Both the position numbers and the translations under genes were made by a program. Positions 1-7,860 of a DNA stretch of 64,000 nt are shown piece after piece (position 1 is the stretch's first letter; every line of letters starts with the position of its first letter). The DNA lies in contig DATFRC010000225.1 in the NCBI GenBank assembly GCA_035263725.1, positions 1 through 64,000 of the forward strand. The letters run 5' to 3'. This stretch comes from DASXRA01 sp035263725 (GTDB taxonomy: Bacteria; Actinomycetota; Actinomycetes; Mycobacteriales; Jatrophihabitantaceae). A model generated the notes under the pieces. The model saw nothing but the letters and a program-made list of their open reading frames with translations, did no database searches and was not told the DNA's origin.

Positions 1-25
1 GGCCATACCTGGCACACTGGCGCAC

Positions 26-961
26 ATGCGGGCATGGCAGATCGCGTCGACCGCAGGCGCAGTGGCCGCCGTCGGGGCGTGCACGGCGGCGGTCGTCGCG
101 TTCGCGGCCGCGCAGCCAGACGACGGGCACGGCACGCTCACGCCGTTACGCCCGCCGTCCACGCCGCATCTACCGATGCTGGCCGCCCCGGCGATGCCGG
201 GCACGCATTCGACATCGACCCATCCGGATCAGCGGACGACGACCCGGCCCGCGCCGAAACCGGCGGCCAGCTCGGGCGCAGCGCCGAACACACGCCTTGC
301 GCCGCGGCCGCAGCCGCGCACGACCACGACGAGCAAGCCCCCTCCGCCGCCGTCCCCACGCGGGCAGGCGCTGCCGCTGGGCTACAGCACCGGCACTGCC
401 ACCCGGGTGATCACAGTCGTCGCACCGTCAACCGGAAGTACCACCGCGGTGCTTTCGGCCTGGAGCAAGGCGCCCGGCGGCGGGTGGCTGCGTTACGGCT
501 CGCCGGTGACCGCGCACGTCGGCTCCCAGGGACTAACCACACAGCCCAGCGAGAGCAAGTCGGCCACACCCATCGGCAGCTTCACACTGACGGAGGCGTT
601 CGGTGCGCTGTCGAATCCGGGCACGGCGTTGCCATATTTCCAGACGGACGCCGCCGACTGGTGGATCAGCCAGTCCGGCCCGTTGTACAACACCCACCAG
701 CACTGCTCGAGCGGCTGCTCGTTCACGCAAGGGAGCCCGAACGAGCATCTCCGCTATGAGACTCCGTTCTACAACTATGCTGTAGTTATTGACTACAACC
801 GCTTCCCGGTCTACCAGGGCGCGGGCAGCGCGTTCTTCCTGCACGTGACCGACGGGGCGGCGACTGCCGGGTGCGTTGCCATTCCGCAGGCGACGTTGGT
901 GACGCTGATGCGCTGGCTGACGCCGGCGGCCCAACCCCGAATCCTGATCGGTGTGGGCTGA
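26..961 (+). CDS. Secreted L,D-transpeptidase (YkuD-like)
   Basis: A 311-residue protein predicted to cross-link or modify peptidoglycan outside the membrane. Residues about 9-29 form a hydrophobic Ala/Val-rich segment that could be a signal peptide or anchor. Residues about 30-115 are a Pro/Thr-rich wall-spanning linker. The C-terminal domain ends with the catalytic-type motif H273-x9-G-C283-V (seen: FFLHVTDGAATAGCVAIP), the His/Cys signature of YkuD-type L,D-transpeptidases. The usual S/T-H-G-C is A-G-C here, so it is a divergent family member. No clear ribosome-binding site precedes the ATG, and the gene lies close to the window edge. It converges on the ROK kinase gene. Fold call is fairly safe; substrate is unknown. 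Confidence 0.75.
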   Translation: MRAWQIASTAGAVAAVGACTAAVVAFAAAQPDDGHGTLTPLRPPSTPHLPMLAAPAMPGTHSTSTHPDQRTTTRPAPKPAASSGAAPNTRLAPRPQPRTTTTSKPPPPPSPRGQALPLGYSTGTATRVITVVAPSTGSTTAVLSAWSKAPGGGWLRYGSPVTAHVGSQGLTTQPSESKSATPIGSFTLTEAFGALSNPGTALPYFQTDAADWWISQSGPLYNTHQHCSSGCSFTQGSPNEHLRYETPFYNYAVVIDYNRFPVYQGAGSAFFLHVTDGAATAGCVAIPQATLVTLMRWLTPAAQPRILIGVG

Positions 962-982
962 GCCGCGGCCTGGAGCCGTCGA

Positions 983-1906
983 TCAGGAAGTGGCTGCATC
1001 CGACGGCGCATCTGCGCATCGCGAGCCGTGTGATGTGAGCGCGTGGCGCGCCGCACCCAGCAACGGCGCGTGCTCGCGATCCTGCGCGACGACGACATCC
1101 ACCGGCTGCCGCAGGTGCGCGACGAACGGCGGGCCGAACAGATCCCAGGACGCGGACATCGAGCCGCCGATCACCACCACCTCGGCACGGAAGCGCGCGA
1201 GCCAAGGCGCGAGGGCAACGCCGAGGCGGCCCATGGCGGCATCGATCACCGCGTGTGCGACGGGGTCGCCGGCACGCGCCCGATCGGAGATATCGCGTAC
1301 ATCAGCGCTGGCGTCGTGGGTGGCGTCCCGGTAGGCGGCACGGATGGCTCGCCGTGACACGTAGTCTTCGAGCGGGCGCCCGTCGATGTAGAGGCGGTGG
1401 GCGCGCCCGTCCGGCGGAACGTCCGGACCCGAGCCGACGATCTCGCCGTCGGCAAGGAACGCGGATCCGACGCCGGTGCCCAGAGTTACGGCTGCGCACC
1501 TGCGGTACCCGGTGGCAGCGCCGTGCAACCACTCGCCGAGCAGGAAGGCCTCTGCGTCGTTGAGAAAACTCACCGACTCGGGTGACGGCGAGATGCCGCG
1601 ACACAGCGCGACGCCGACGTCTACGCCACGGAGGCTGTCGAACTTGCCCACGTCTTCGAAGAGCGCGATCCCGCGGGCGTAGTCGAAGGGTCCCGGCATT
1701 GCCACCCCCCAGCATGCTCCGGGCGGCGTGGTCAGTGTCCTCGCGGCGCCGACGAACGCGTCCAGCAGCGCCTGTGCGGACAACTCGCTGTCGAGTTGGT
1801 ACCGGGTCAGCGTGCCGGGGACGATGGCCCACTCGCCGGTGCCGATCAGCGCCGCACTGACGTGCGTGCCCCCCACCTCGAGCACCGGTACCCGCTGCGC
1901 GTGCAT
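983..1906 (-). CDS. ROK-family sugar kinase-like protein lacking the zinc motif
   Basis: A 307-residue ROK/ASKHA protein expected to phosphorylate a sugar with ATP. An N-terminal phosphate-binding loop (EVGGTH, residues 10-15), the catalytic-type Asp117 in FLNDAEA, and the second Gly-rich loop GTGVGSA (143-149) are visible. The CxCGxxGCxE zinc-binding motif typical of ROK proteins is absent: the matching stretch is DGRAHRLYIDGRPLEDYVS, without cysteines. No HTH is present, so this is a kinase-type rather than regulator-type ROK. The start ATG has an AGGAAG site 6 nt upstream. It lies downstream of the PH-domain gene on the same strand with a 20-nt gap. Substrate is not predictable. Confidence 0.7.
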   Translation of the reverse strand: MHAQRVPVLEVGGTHVSAALIGTGEWAIVPGTLTRYQLDSELSAQALLDAFVGAARTLTTPPGACWGVAMPGPFDYARGIALFEDVGKFDSLRGVDVGVALCRGISPSPESVSFLNDAEAFLLGEWLHGAATGYRRCAAVTLGTGVGSAFLADGEIVGSGPDVPPDGRAHRLYIDGRPLEDYVSRRAIRAAYRDATHDASADVRDISDRARAGDPVAHAVIDAAMGRLGVALAPWLARFRAEVVVIGGSMSASWDLFGPPFVAHLRQPVDVVVAQDREHAPLLGAARHALTSHGSRCADAPSDAATS

Positions 1907-1926
1907 GCGATCTTCCTACCGCACGC

Positions 1927-3396
1927 TCAGTTGATGAAGTCGGACAGCAGCCCTGGGAGCAGCGTGTCGGCGATCCGGACCGCCTCCGCAGTTGGCACGT
2001 CCTGCACCCGGTAACCCTGGCGGCCGGCTGCGGCGGTGCTGGTCAACGTGACGAGGCCGGCGCGGCGCTGGAACATGCTGCAGCGCACGTTGACGCCGAT
2101 GACGCCGGCGCTCGCCAGTACGGCACGTCGCCGCACCAGTGAGCCGCGACGCGTCACCAGGTAGTCGCCGACCAGCGCGTGGCCGAGGCTCGCCGCCCGG
2201 TCGGCGGCGAGCGGCACGCTCAGCGGCACCACTAGGGCCACGATCAGCCAGCTCCATAGCGCAATGCCCGCCAGCCACCAGATCAGCGCCGCCGCCGCAG
2301 CGAACGCCATGCTGCAGCCGACGGCCCGCGTATACCGACGTCGTGTTGCGCGGCGGCCGTGTGGCAGCAGCGGCGCGGTGAACGGAGCCGCTGCGCCGAC
2401 CACCTCCGCGGCGATGCGTACCGCCGCTGCCCGCGGCCCGGGCGGCATCAGCATGGTGCCGCCGCGCTCGGCGCCGCGGCCGACCCGAAGCCCCGTCGTG
2501 ATCGCGAGTGTCCGGGCGCCGCCTACTGCGCGCAGCAGCAACGGCTCGCTGAGCTCGGCGCCGCGCAGCCGGCTTTCCTCGATGCTGGTGGCGCGCGCGG
2601 TGATCAGCCCGCGCGTGACGTGTAAAGTTCCGCCGCTGTGCCGCGTCAGCCGGAAGTTCCAGAACGCCAGCACGTAACCGGCCGTGGACGCCACCGCGAC
2701 GAACGCGATGGTGGCGGCGCCCACCTCGACGACGTCCTGCCAGAGCGGCGCGGTGATGAGGTGTCGCTCAATCGTATGCAGCGGACCGAACCGGTTCGGG
2801 TTGACATGCGCCTCGCTGATCAAACGCCACGCGAAGCCCGCAATGGCGAGCGCCGTGACGGCGCCGGACAGCGTAAACGGGGCATACCGCACCCACGTGG
2901 CGGGTAGCCGGAACAGCTCTGTCTCGTCATCGGCGGTCGCGGCCGGCCGCCGGTGCAGCAGCTCGTCGCGCAGTCGCGCCGCATCGGCGACGCGCAGCCC
3001 GTCCAGCGTGAGTGCCGGGTGGCCCTTGCGGTCGGATGTGCCGGTGCCGATCACCACCCTGGAGAGGCCGAGCGCCCGGTGCAGCGGATGCGCGGTGACG
3101 TCGACGCTGCGAACCCGGTCCAGCCGCGCGGCGACGGTGCGCCGCCGCAGCAGGCCGTGACGCAGTTGTATCTGCGCCGGCGTGACTCGGAATCGGGTGG
3201 TGAAATAGCGCAACGTACCGGCGCCCGCAACCAGGACGCTCGCGATCAGACTCCACCTCGCGCCGTGGCCGCTGCCCTGCCCTGCCAGCAGTAGCCCCAC
3301 CAGCGCCGGCAACGCGCGCGCCAGCTCGACGACCGGATGGATGATCAGCATCCGCGGATCCAGCCGCCGCCACTGCTGACCGGCGGGCGCGCTCAC
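1927..3396 (-). CDS. Multi-domain bacterial PH membrane protein (YdbT/DUF304-like)
   Basis: A 489-residue membrane protein with three PH_2-like beta-rich repeats (about residues 50-135, 245-310 and 400-480) and hydrophobic helices between them (near 15-55, 150-170, 205-235 and 345-390). This is the arrangement of the YdbT family, cytoplasmic-facing membrane proteins of poorly known function. Some homologues are linked to bacteriocin or stress tolerance. I chose the GTG at 3396 because it overlaps the stop of the upstream YdbS-like gene (GTGA), implying translational coupling; a longer reading upstream only overlaps that gene. Confidence 0.75.
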   Translation of the reverse strand: MSAPAGQQWRRLDPRMLIIHPVVELARALPALVGLLLAGQGSGHGARWSLIASVLVAGAGTLRYFTTRFRVTPAQIQLRHGLLRRRTVAARLDRVRSVDVTAHPLHRALGLSRVVIGTGTSDRKGHPALTLDGLRVADAARLRDELLHRRPAATADDETELFRLPATWVRYAPFTLSGAVTALAIAGFAWRLISEAHVNPNRFGPLHTIERHLITAPLWQDVVEVGAATIAFVAVASTAGYVLAFWNFRLTRHSGGTLHVTRGLITARATSIEESRLRGAELSEPLLLRAVGGARTLAITTGLRVGRGAERGGTMLMPPGPRAAAVRIAAEVVGAAAPFTAPLLPHGRRATRRRYTRAVGCSMAFAAAAALIWWLAGIALWSWLIVALVVPLSVPLAADRAASLGHALVGDYLVTRRGSLVRRRAVLASAGVIGVNVRCSMFQRRAGLVTLTSTAAAGRQGYRVQDVPTAEAVRIADTLLPGLLSDFIN

Positions 3397-3896
3397 GTGG
3401 CGTCGCCGTCGGCTGCGCGGATGCGGGCCGTGATGTCTTCGACGATGTGGTTGGCGGTCGCCGCGTCCAGGCCGTGGATCTTCAGCGGGCCGGCCGCCGA
3501 CGCGGTCGTGAGCGTCACGTTGGCCAGCCGGAACACCTGCTCGAACGGACCACGGTGCACGTCGACGGTCTGGATACGCGCGACCGGCGCGATCCGCCGC
3601 TCCTGGACGAACCATCCGGACTGCGTGTAAGCCGCCTGCTCAGTGAGCTCCCACCGGTGGACCCGGTAGCGCCACTGCGGCATGACTGTGACATGGGCAA
3701 GAGCCAGCGCCGCTGTCGCGGCGACCACCGCATAGTGCCATCCGGCGATGTCATGCTCGCCGACGATGAGCACGAGCACCTCGACGGCGAGCACGGCGAT
3801 CCATCCGGCGGCGGCGCGGGTAGCCCAGAGCCAGATCGCGCGCTGGTGCACGCGGTAGCGAGGAGCGCGCAGCGCGGGCGGGACCAGCGTCGGCAT
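3393..3896 (-). CDS. Bacterial PH domain membrane protein (YdbS-like)
   Basis: A 167-residue protein with two membrane helices (about residues 26-46 and 51-71) followed by one PH_2/DUF304 domain (about 75-160, with W-R-Y-R-V-H-R at its start and a conserved PFEQVFRLANVTL stretch). YdbS and YdbT homologues are usually encoded side by side, and here they overlap by 4 nt, so a complex is likely. Function of the pair is not established. Divergent from the alpha/beta hydrolase gene at 4035. Confidence 0.75.
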   Translation of the reverse strand: MPTLVPPALRAPRYRVHQRAIWLWATRAAAGWIAVLAVEVLVLIVGEHDIAGWHYAVVAATAALALAHVTVMPQWRYRVHRWELTEQAAYTQSGWFVQERRIAPVARIQTVDVHRGPFEQVFRLANVTLTTASAAGPLKIHGLDAATANHIVEDITARIRAADGDAT

Positions 3897-4034
3897 GTGC
3901 TCTACGGTGCCATCCGCGAGGCGGCGCGCCCACTATCGTCCGTCGTTGAACCACCATGACAGGCGTCATGGGTGTACCGCGGCGGGGCAAAGAATGGCAC
4001 CCTGGTCGGCGCTCGGAATGATCGAGGAGGTGCT

Positions 4035-4928
4035 GTGACCACCGATGAGACCTGGCAGTTCGTCACCGCACCCGACGGGCGTGTCCTCGAGGTCATGATC
4101 GCCGGTGCGCCGGCGCCTCTGTGCCTCGTGCTGGAGAGCGGTACACCCGGCGCCGCCGTGCCGTACTCGCCGCTGATCGACACGGCTGCCCAGCACGGTC
4201 TGCAGTTGGTGACGTACTCGCGGCCCGGCTACGCGGGCTCGGACCCGCGCCCGAACCGCTCCATAGTCCAGGCCGCGGCAGACGTCGCCACGATCCTGGA
4301 CGCGCTGGGTGCAGACACGTTCGTCACAATCGGCTGGGCCGGCGGCGGCCCGCATGCCCTCGCCTGCGCGGCAACGCTGTCCGACCGGTGCCTCGCTGCG
4401 GCGACGATCGCCGGAGTGGCGCCATATTCGGCCGAGGGGCTGGACTGGCTGGAGGGCCAGGGCGAAGAGAACGTCGAGGAGTTCGCCGCGGCGCTACGCG
4501 GCGAGAAGCACCTGACCAAATGGCTCACCGAGGCGGCCGAGGACTTGGCACATGTGCGCGCTGACGACGTGGCCGCGGTGCTCGGCGACCTCATGTCAGA
4601 CGTCGACAAGCCGGCGCTGACCCGCGAGTACGCGGAGTGGGTTGCCGCGTCCTTTCGGAAGGGCGTCAGCGCCGGTGTCGTCGGCTGGTGCGAGGACGAC
4701 CTCGCGTTCCTCCGGCCCTGGGGCTTCGATCTCGCGGCGATTGACCGACCGGTCGGGATCTGGCAGGGCGGCCAGGACCACATGGTGCCGTTCGCTCACG
4801 GCGAGTGGCTTGCCGCGCACATCCCGACCGCGCGGCCGCACCTGTTGCCCGATGACGGTCACCTATCGATCGGCGTGGGCCGGCTCCCCGAGGTGATGGA
4901 CGAACTCGTCGAGCTCTCCGGGGTGTAG
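4035..4928 (+). CDS. Alpha/beta-hydrolase fold protein, nucleophile Ser replaced by Ala
   Basis: A 297-residue alpha/beta-hydrolase. The GTG start follows a strong GAGGAGG site 4 nt upstream. Core features include the LESGTPG oxyanion-type region (residues 34-40), YSRPGYAGSD (61-70), the elbow G100-W-A102-G-G, the acid D248 (GGQDHMVP) and the base H276 (PDDGHLSI). The family elbow is G-x-S-x-G; here the codon at 4338-4340 is GCC (Ala), so the serine nucleophile is missing while Asp and His remain. It is therefore probably not a normal esterase: it may be non-catalytic, use another chemistry, or bind a ligand. It is followed at once by the ars-like operon but has no obvious link to it. Confidence 0.8.
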   Translation: MTTDETWQFVTAPDGRVLEVMIAGAPAPLCLVLESGTPGAAVPYSPLIDTAAQHGLQLVTYSRPGYAGSDPRPNRSIVQAAADVATILDALGADTFVTIGWAGGGPHALACAATLSDRCLAAATIAGVAPYSAEGLDWLEGQGEENVEEFAAALRGEKHLTKWLTEAAEDLAHVRADDVAAVLGDLMSDVDKPALTREYAEWVAASFRKGVSAGVVGWCEDDLAFLRPWGFDLAAIDRPVGIWQGGQDHMVPFAHGEWLAAHIPTARPHLLPDDGHLSIGVGRLPEVMDELVELSGV

Positions 4929-4948
4929 CCGCCTGCACTCTGCTGGCA

Positions 4949-4972
4949 ATACATCAAATCAGCTTGATGTAT
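4949..4972. promoter_or_regulatory. Palindromic ArsR-type operator
   Basis: Perfect 9-bp inverted repeat ATACATCAA-N6-TTGATGTAT. Its core matches the ATCAA-N6-TTGAT pattern known for ArsR/SmtB repressors. It lies just upstream of, and partly covers, the predicted -10 (TATTCT, 4970-4975) of the arsR-arsC fusion, the position expected for autorepression. Confidence 0.8.
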
Positions 4973-4975
4973 TCT
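4970..4975 (+). promoter_or_regulatory. Predicted -10 of a leaderless ars transcript
   Basis: TATTCT followed by 6 nt and then the ATG at 4982. No Shine-Dalgarno is present, so transcription probably starts on the start codon. The hexamer overlaps the right arm of the palindrome. Confidence 0.5.
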
Positions 4976-4981
4976 CGGGCG

Positions 4982-5740
4982 ATGCAGGCGGACGTGTCGC
5001 CGCCGGCGTTCCTCCGCCTGGCAGGCAATCCGCTGCGATGGCGGCTCCTAGCCGAGCTGGCCCGCAGTGACCTTCGGGTGAACGAGTTGTGCGCGCTGAT
5101 CGATGAGCCGCAGAACGCCGTCTCCTACCACCTCGGCCGGCTGCGGGCCGGCGGCCTCGTGTCCATGCGGCGCAGCTCCGCCGACGGCCGGGACAGCTAC
5201 TACCGCATCGAGCTACCCCGCTGCGCCCAGCTGCTCGCCGCGACCGGAGCCGCACTGCACCCTGGCCTCGCCACCGGCCCCGCCGCACCTGCTGCCGGGC
5301 GGGCGCGGGCAACGCCGATCCGAGTGCTGTTCCTCTGCACCGGCAACAGCGTGCGTTCCCAGATTGCCGAGGCGCTTCTGGACGCCGCTGCCGCCGAGCG
5401 AGTGGTTGTCGCGAGCGCGGGCAGCGACCCCAAACCAGTGCACCCGAACACCGTGCGGGTGATGCGTGAGTACGGGATCGACCTGAGCGGCCGGCGCAGC
5501 AGGCACCTCGACGAGCTCACCGGCAGCCACTTCGACTACGTGATCAGCCTCTGCGACAAGCTCCGCGAAATATGCCCCGAGTTTACCGGGAGTGAGACGA
5601 TCCACTGGAGCATTCCGGACCCGGCCGCCGAAGGCAGCCGTCGCAGCAGTTACCCGGCCTTCCGCGCCGTCGCCGCCGACCTGCAGACGAGGATCTATTT
5701 CCTTGTTCGCCAGCTGCTCCCGGCGGCCGCCGCCGGATGA
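4982..5740 (+). CDS. ArsR repressor - ArsC arsenate reductase fusion
   Basis: A 252-residue fusion. Residues about 8-95 form an ArsR winged helix (recognition region EPQNAVSYHLGRLRAGGL). Residues about 112-250 form a low-molecular-weight-phosphatase-type ArsC. The P-loop is C119-TGNSV-R125-S, the DP pair is D213-P214, and the redox cysteines C191 and C198 have the 7-residue spacing of thioredoxin-coupled arsenate reductases. Together with C119 they complete the C10/C82/C89-type triad. The repressor half lacks the classic C-V-C arsenite site (here ELCALID), keeping only C37 and C81, so metal sensing may differ. I chose the ATG at 4982 because earlier TTG/ATG codons lie inside the operator. The stop overlaps the chrA start (ATGA). 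Confidence 0.85.
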   Translation: MQADVSPPAFLRLAGNPLRWRLLAELARSDLRVNELCALIDEPQNAVSYHLGRLRAGGLVSMRRSSADGRDSYYRIELPRCAQLLAATGAALHPGLATGPAAPAAGRARATPIRVLFLCTGNSVRSQIAEALLDAAAAERVVVASAGSDPKPVHPNTVRVMREYGIDLSGRRSRHLDELTGSHFDYVISLCDKLREICPEFTGSETIHWSIPDPAAEGSRRSSYPAFRAVAADLQTRIYFLVRQLLPAAAAG

Positions 5741-6903
5741 CCGACGTACCCACCACGCCGCCGACCCTCGCAACGGTGCTGCGGGAGTGGGGGCGCATCG
5801 GATGCATTGGTTTCGGCGGACCGCCGACGCACATCCGGTTGCTGCGCGATCTGTGCGTCGAGCGCGAGCGCTGGCTGACGCCGGTGGAGTTCGAGGACGC
5901 CGTCGCGGCGTGCAACCTGCTGCCGGGGCCGGCGTCGACCCAGCTGGCGATCTTCTGCGCGTGGCGGGTGCGCGGCAACCGCGGCGCCCTGGTCGGCGGC
6001 GCCGCGTTCATCGTCCCGGGCTTGATCGTCATCCTCGCTCTGGCTGCGCTCTTCCTCGCCGGCGAACCCCCGCGCGCGGTGCTCGCCGCCGGCGCCGGCG
6101 CCGGGTCAGCTGTCGCCGCCGTCGCCATCCACGCCGCATCCGGGCTCATGCCGGCCAGCTGGCACCGCGCCGAACACGCTGGGCGTGCGGGCCGGCTGCG
6201 TTGGATCGGTTACGTTGCGGCCGGGCTGCTGGCGGCGGCCACGATCGGGCCCTGGCTCGTGCTCGTCCTGCTCGCGTGCGGCGCCTTCGAGGCCACCCGG
6301 CTCGCCCGTGGCCGCATACCGGGCCTCGTACCGCTTCCCGTACTCGGGATCGGCACCCTAGGCGCAGGCACGCTCACCTCCCTGGTCTGGGTAGCGTTCA
6401 AGGTGGGCGCCCTCTCGTACGGCGGCGGGTTCGTGATCATCCCGCTCATGCAGGCGGATGCGGTGAACCACTACCACTGGATGAGCGGCGCGCAGTTCCT
6501 CAACGCGGTCGCGCTCGGCCAGATCACCCCCGGACCCGTCGTGCAAACCGTCGCAGTCGTCGGCTATGCCGCGGCAGGTCTCGTCGGCGGCGTGCTCGCA
6601 GCGATCGTCGCGTTCAGTCCGTCGTTCGGGTTCGTCCTGCTGGGCGCCCGGCGTTTCGACGAGTTGCGTGCCGATGTCAGGGTGCGCGCCTTCCTCGACG
6701 GCGCTGGACCGGCCGCCATCGGCGCCATCGTCGGGTCGGCGATCGCGCTGGCCCGGGCGCTCACCGAGCCATGGCAGTACGCCGTCCTCGGCGGCGCCGC
6801 GATCCTGCTCCTGGCGCTGCGGCGAGGTGTGGTCCTCACGCTGTTTCTCTCCGCAGGCGCGGGAATCGTCCTCGTTGCCCTCGGCCTCGCATTGCCGCAC
6901 TGA
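5737..6903 (+). CDS. chrA: ChrA-type chromate ion transporter
   Basis: A 388-residue membrane protein with two CHR domains. The first half carries the CHR-typical GCIGFGGPP and NLLPGPASTQ; the second carries the paired motifs KVGALSYGGGFVIIP and ALGQITPGPV. Two halves of about 170-190 residues, each with several membrane helices, fit the long-chain CHR family of chromate/sulfate-type exporters. It overlaps the ArsR-ArsC fusion by 4 nt, so it is co-expressed from the ArsR-type operator. That partner makes an arsenic-related or other oxyanion role possible; specificity cannot be read from sequence. It converges on the Smr gene with a 10-nt gap. Confidence 0.85.
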   Translation: MTDVPTTPPTLATVLREWGRIGCIGFGGPPTHIRLLRDLCVERERWLTPVEFEDAVAACNLLPGPASTQLAIFCAWRVRGNRGALVGGAAFIVPGLIVILALAALFLAGEPPRAVLAAGAGAGSAVAAVAIHAASGLMPASWHRAEHAGRAGRLRWIGYVAAGLLAAATIGPWLVLVLLACGAFEATRLARGRIPGLVPLPVLGIGTLGAGTLTSLVWVAFKVGALSYGGGFVIIPLMQADAVNHYHWMSGAQFLNAVALGQITPGPVVQTVAVVGYAAAGLVGGVLAAIVAFSPSFGFVLLGARRFDELRADVRVRAFLDGAGPAAIGAIVGSAIALARALTEPWQYAVLGGAAILLLALRRGVVLTLFLSAGAGIVLVALGLALPH

Positions 6904-6913
6904 CGTGCACGGC

Positions 6914-7168
6914 TTACTTCCACCGGAAGTGGACGAACACCCGGCCGAAGTTGTCGGAGTCCTTCTCGACCCGGTGGTAGAGCGGCCTGACGTCCTTGCG
7001 GTCGAGAAAGCGCAGCACGCGCTTTTTCAGCTGCCCGGAACCCTTTCCGGGGATGATCTCCACCAGCGGAGCCTTCTTGGCCGCGGCCTCGTTCATGATC
7101 GACCAAAGCGCGCGCTCGATCTCGTCGCCGCGGTTGTAGATGTCGTGCAGATCGAGCTTGAGCTTCAC
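6914..7168 (-). CDS. Small stand-alone Smr domain protein
   Basis: An 84-residue protein consisting of little more than one Smr (small MutS-related) domain. The L-D-L-H motif (residues 5-8) and the glycine loop IPGKGSGQLK are visible; together they form the nicking-nuclease/nucleic-acid-binding site in this family. The C-terminal FGRVFVHFR fits the last strand. It has no MutS2 body. The GTG start lacks a clear ribosome-binding site. Role in repair or RNA processing cannot be distinguished. Confidence 0.75.
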   Translation of the reverse strand: MKLKLDLHDIYNRGDEIERALWSIMNEAAAKKAPLVEIIPGKGSGQLKKRVLRFLDRKDVRPLYHRVEKDSDNFGRVFVHFRWK

Positions 7169-7180
7169 GCAACCATCGTG

Positions 7181-7843
7181 CTACCAGCCGCGGGCGCGCC
7201 ATTCGCCGAGGTGGGGACGCTCAATCCCGAGCGTCGAGTCGTTGCCGTGGCCGGTATAGAACCAGGTCTCGTCCGGAAGCACGTTGAAGACGCGCTCTTC
7301 GAGGTCACCCATCAAGGATTCGAAGGCCTCGGGCGATTCGGTCCGTCCGGGACCGCCCGGGAACAGCGAGTCGCCGGTGAACAGGTGCGGGATGCCGGCC
7401 GGATCGCGATACAGCACCGCAACGGAGCCCGGGGTGTGGCCACGCAGCCCGATAACGGAAAGCGTCAGCTCCCCGACGTCGATCGTGTCCCCGTCGGAGA
7501 GTCGCTCATCGACGGCGACGGGGAGCTCGTCGGCGTCCTCGTCACCCGCGTAGATCGCGGCACCGGCGTCGTCCGCGATCTGCGGGAGGGCCTGCCAGTG
7601 ATCGGCATGCCGATGAGTGGTGAGGATGGCCGAGACGGGCGGCCCCTCGAATCGCACCAGCTCGCGCAGCCGGCGGACCTCGTTCGCCGCGTCGATGAGC
7701 AGCCCCTCACCACTGGCGGTGCACCGCAGCAGGTAGGCGTTGTTGTCCATGGGGCCCACGGCCAGCTTCGCGATCGTAAGACTCGGTAGGCGCCGCACAT
7801 CTGCCGGTCCGCCCACGGTCACCTTGCCGGTGTACTCAGCCAC
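7181..7843 (-). CDS. Metallo-beta-lactamase-fold hydrolase (glyoxalase II-like)
   Basis: A 220-residue MBL-fold enzyme. Metal ligands are visible as H77-R-H79-A-D81-H82, then GHTPGS (His near 136), TGDSLF (Asp near 157) and YTGHG (His near 198), a full dinuclear zinc set of the glyoxalase II branch. It probably hydrolyses a thioester or similar. Start GTG lies 6 nt after a TAGGCT hexamer on the minus strand with no ribosome-binding site, suggesting a leaderless message. Confidence 0.8.
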   Translation of the reverse strand: MAEYTGKVTVGGPADVRRLPSLTIAKLAVGPMDNNAYLLRCTASGEGLLIDAANEVRRLRELVRFEGPPVSAILTTHRHADHWQALPQIADDAGAAIYAGDEDADELPVAVDERLSDGDTIDVGELTLSVIGLRGHTPGSVAVLYRDPAGIPHLFTGDSLFPGGPGRTESPEAFESLMGDLEERVFNVLPDETWFYTGHGNDSTLGIERPHLGEWRARGW

Positions 7844-7849
7844 ACTGCG

Positions 7850-7855
7850 AGCCTA
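7850..7855 (-). promoter_or_regulatory. Predicted -10, leaderless MBL gene
   Basis: On the minus strand TAGGCT, 6 nt, then the GTG start at 7843. Confidence 0.45.
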
Positions 7856-7860
7856 GGACG

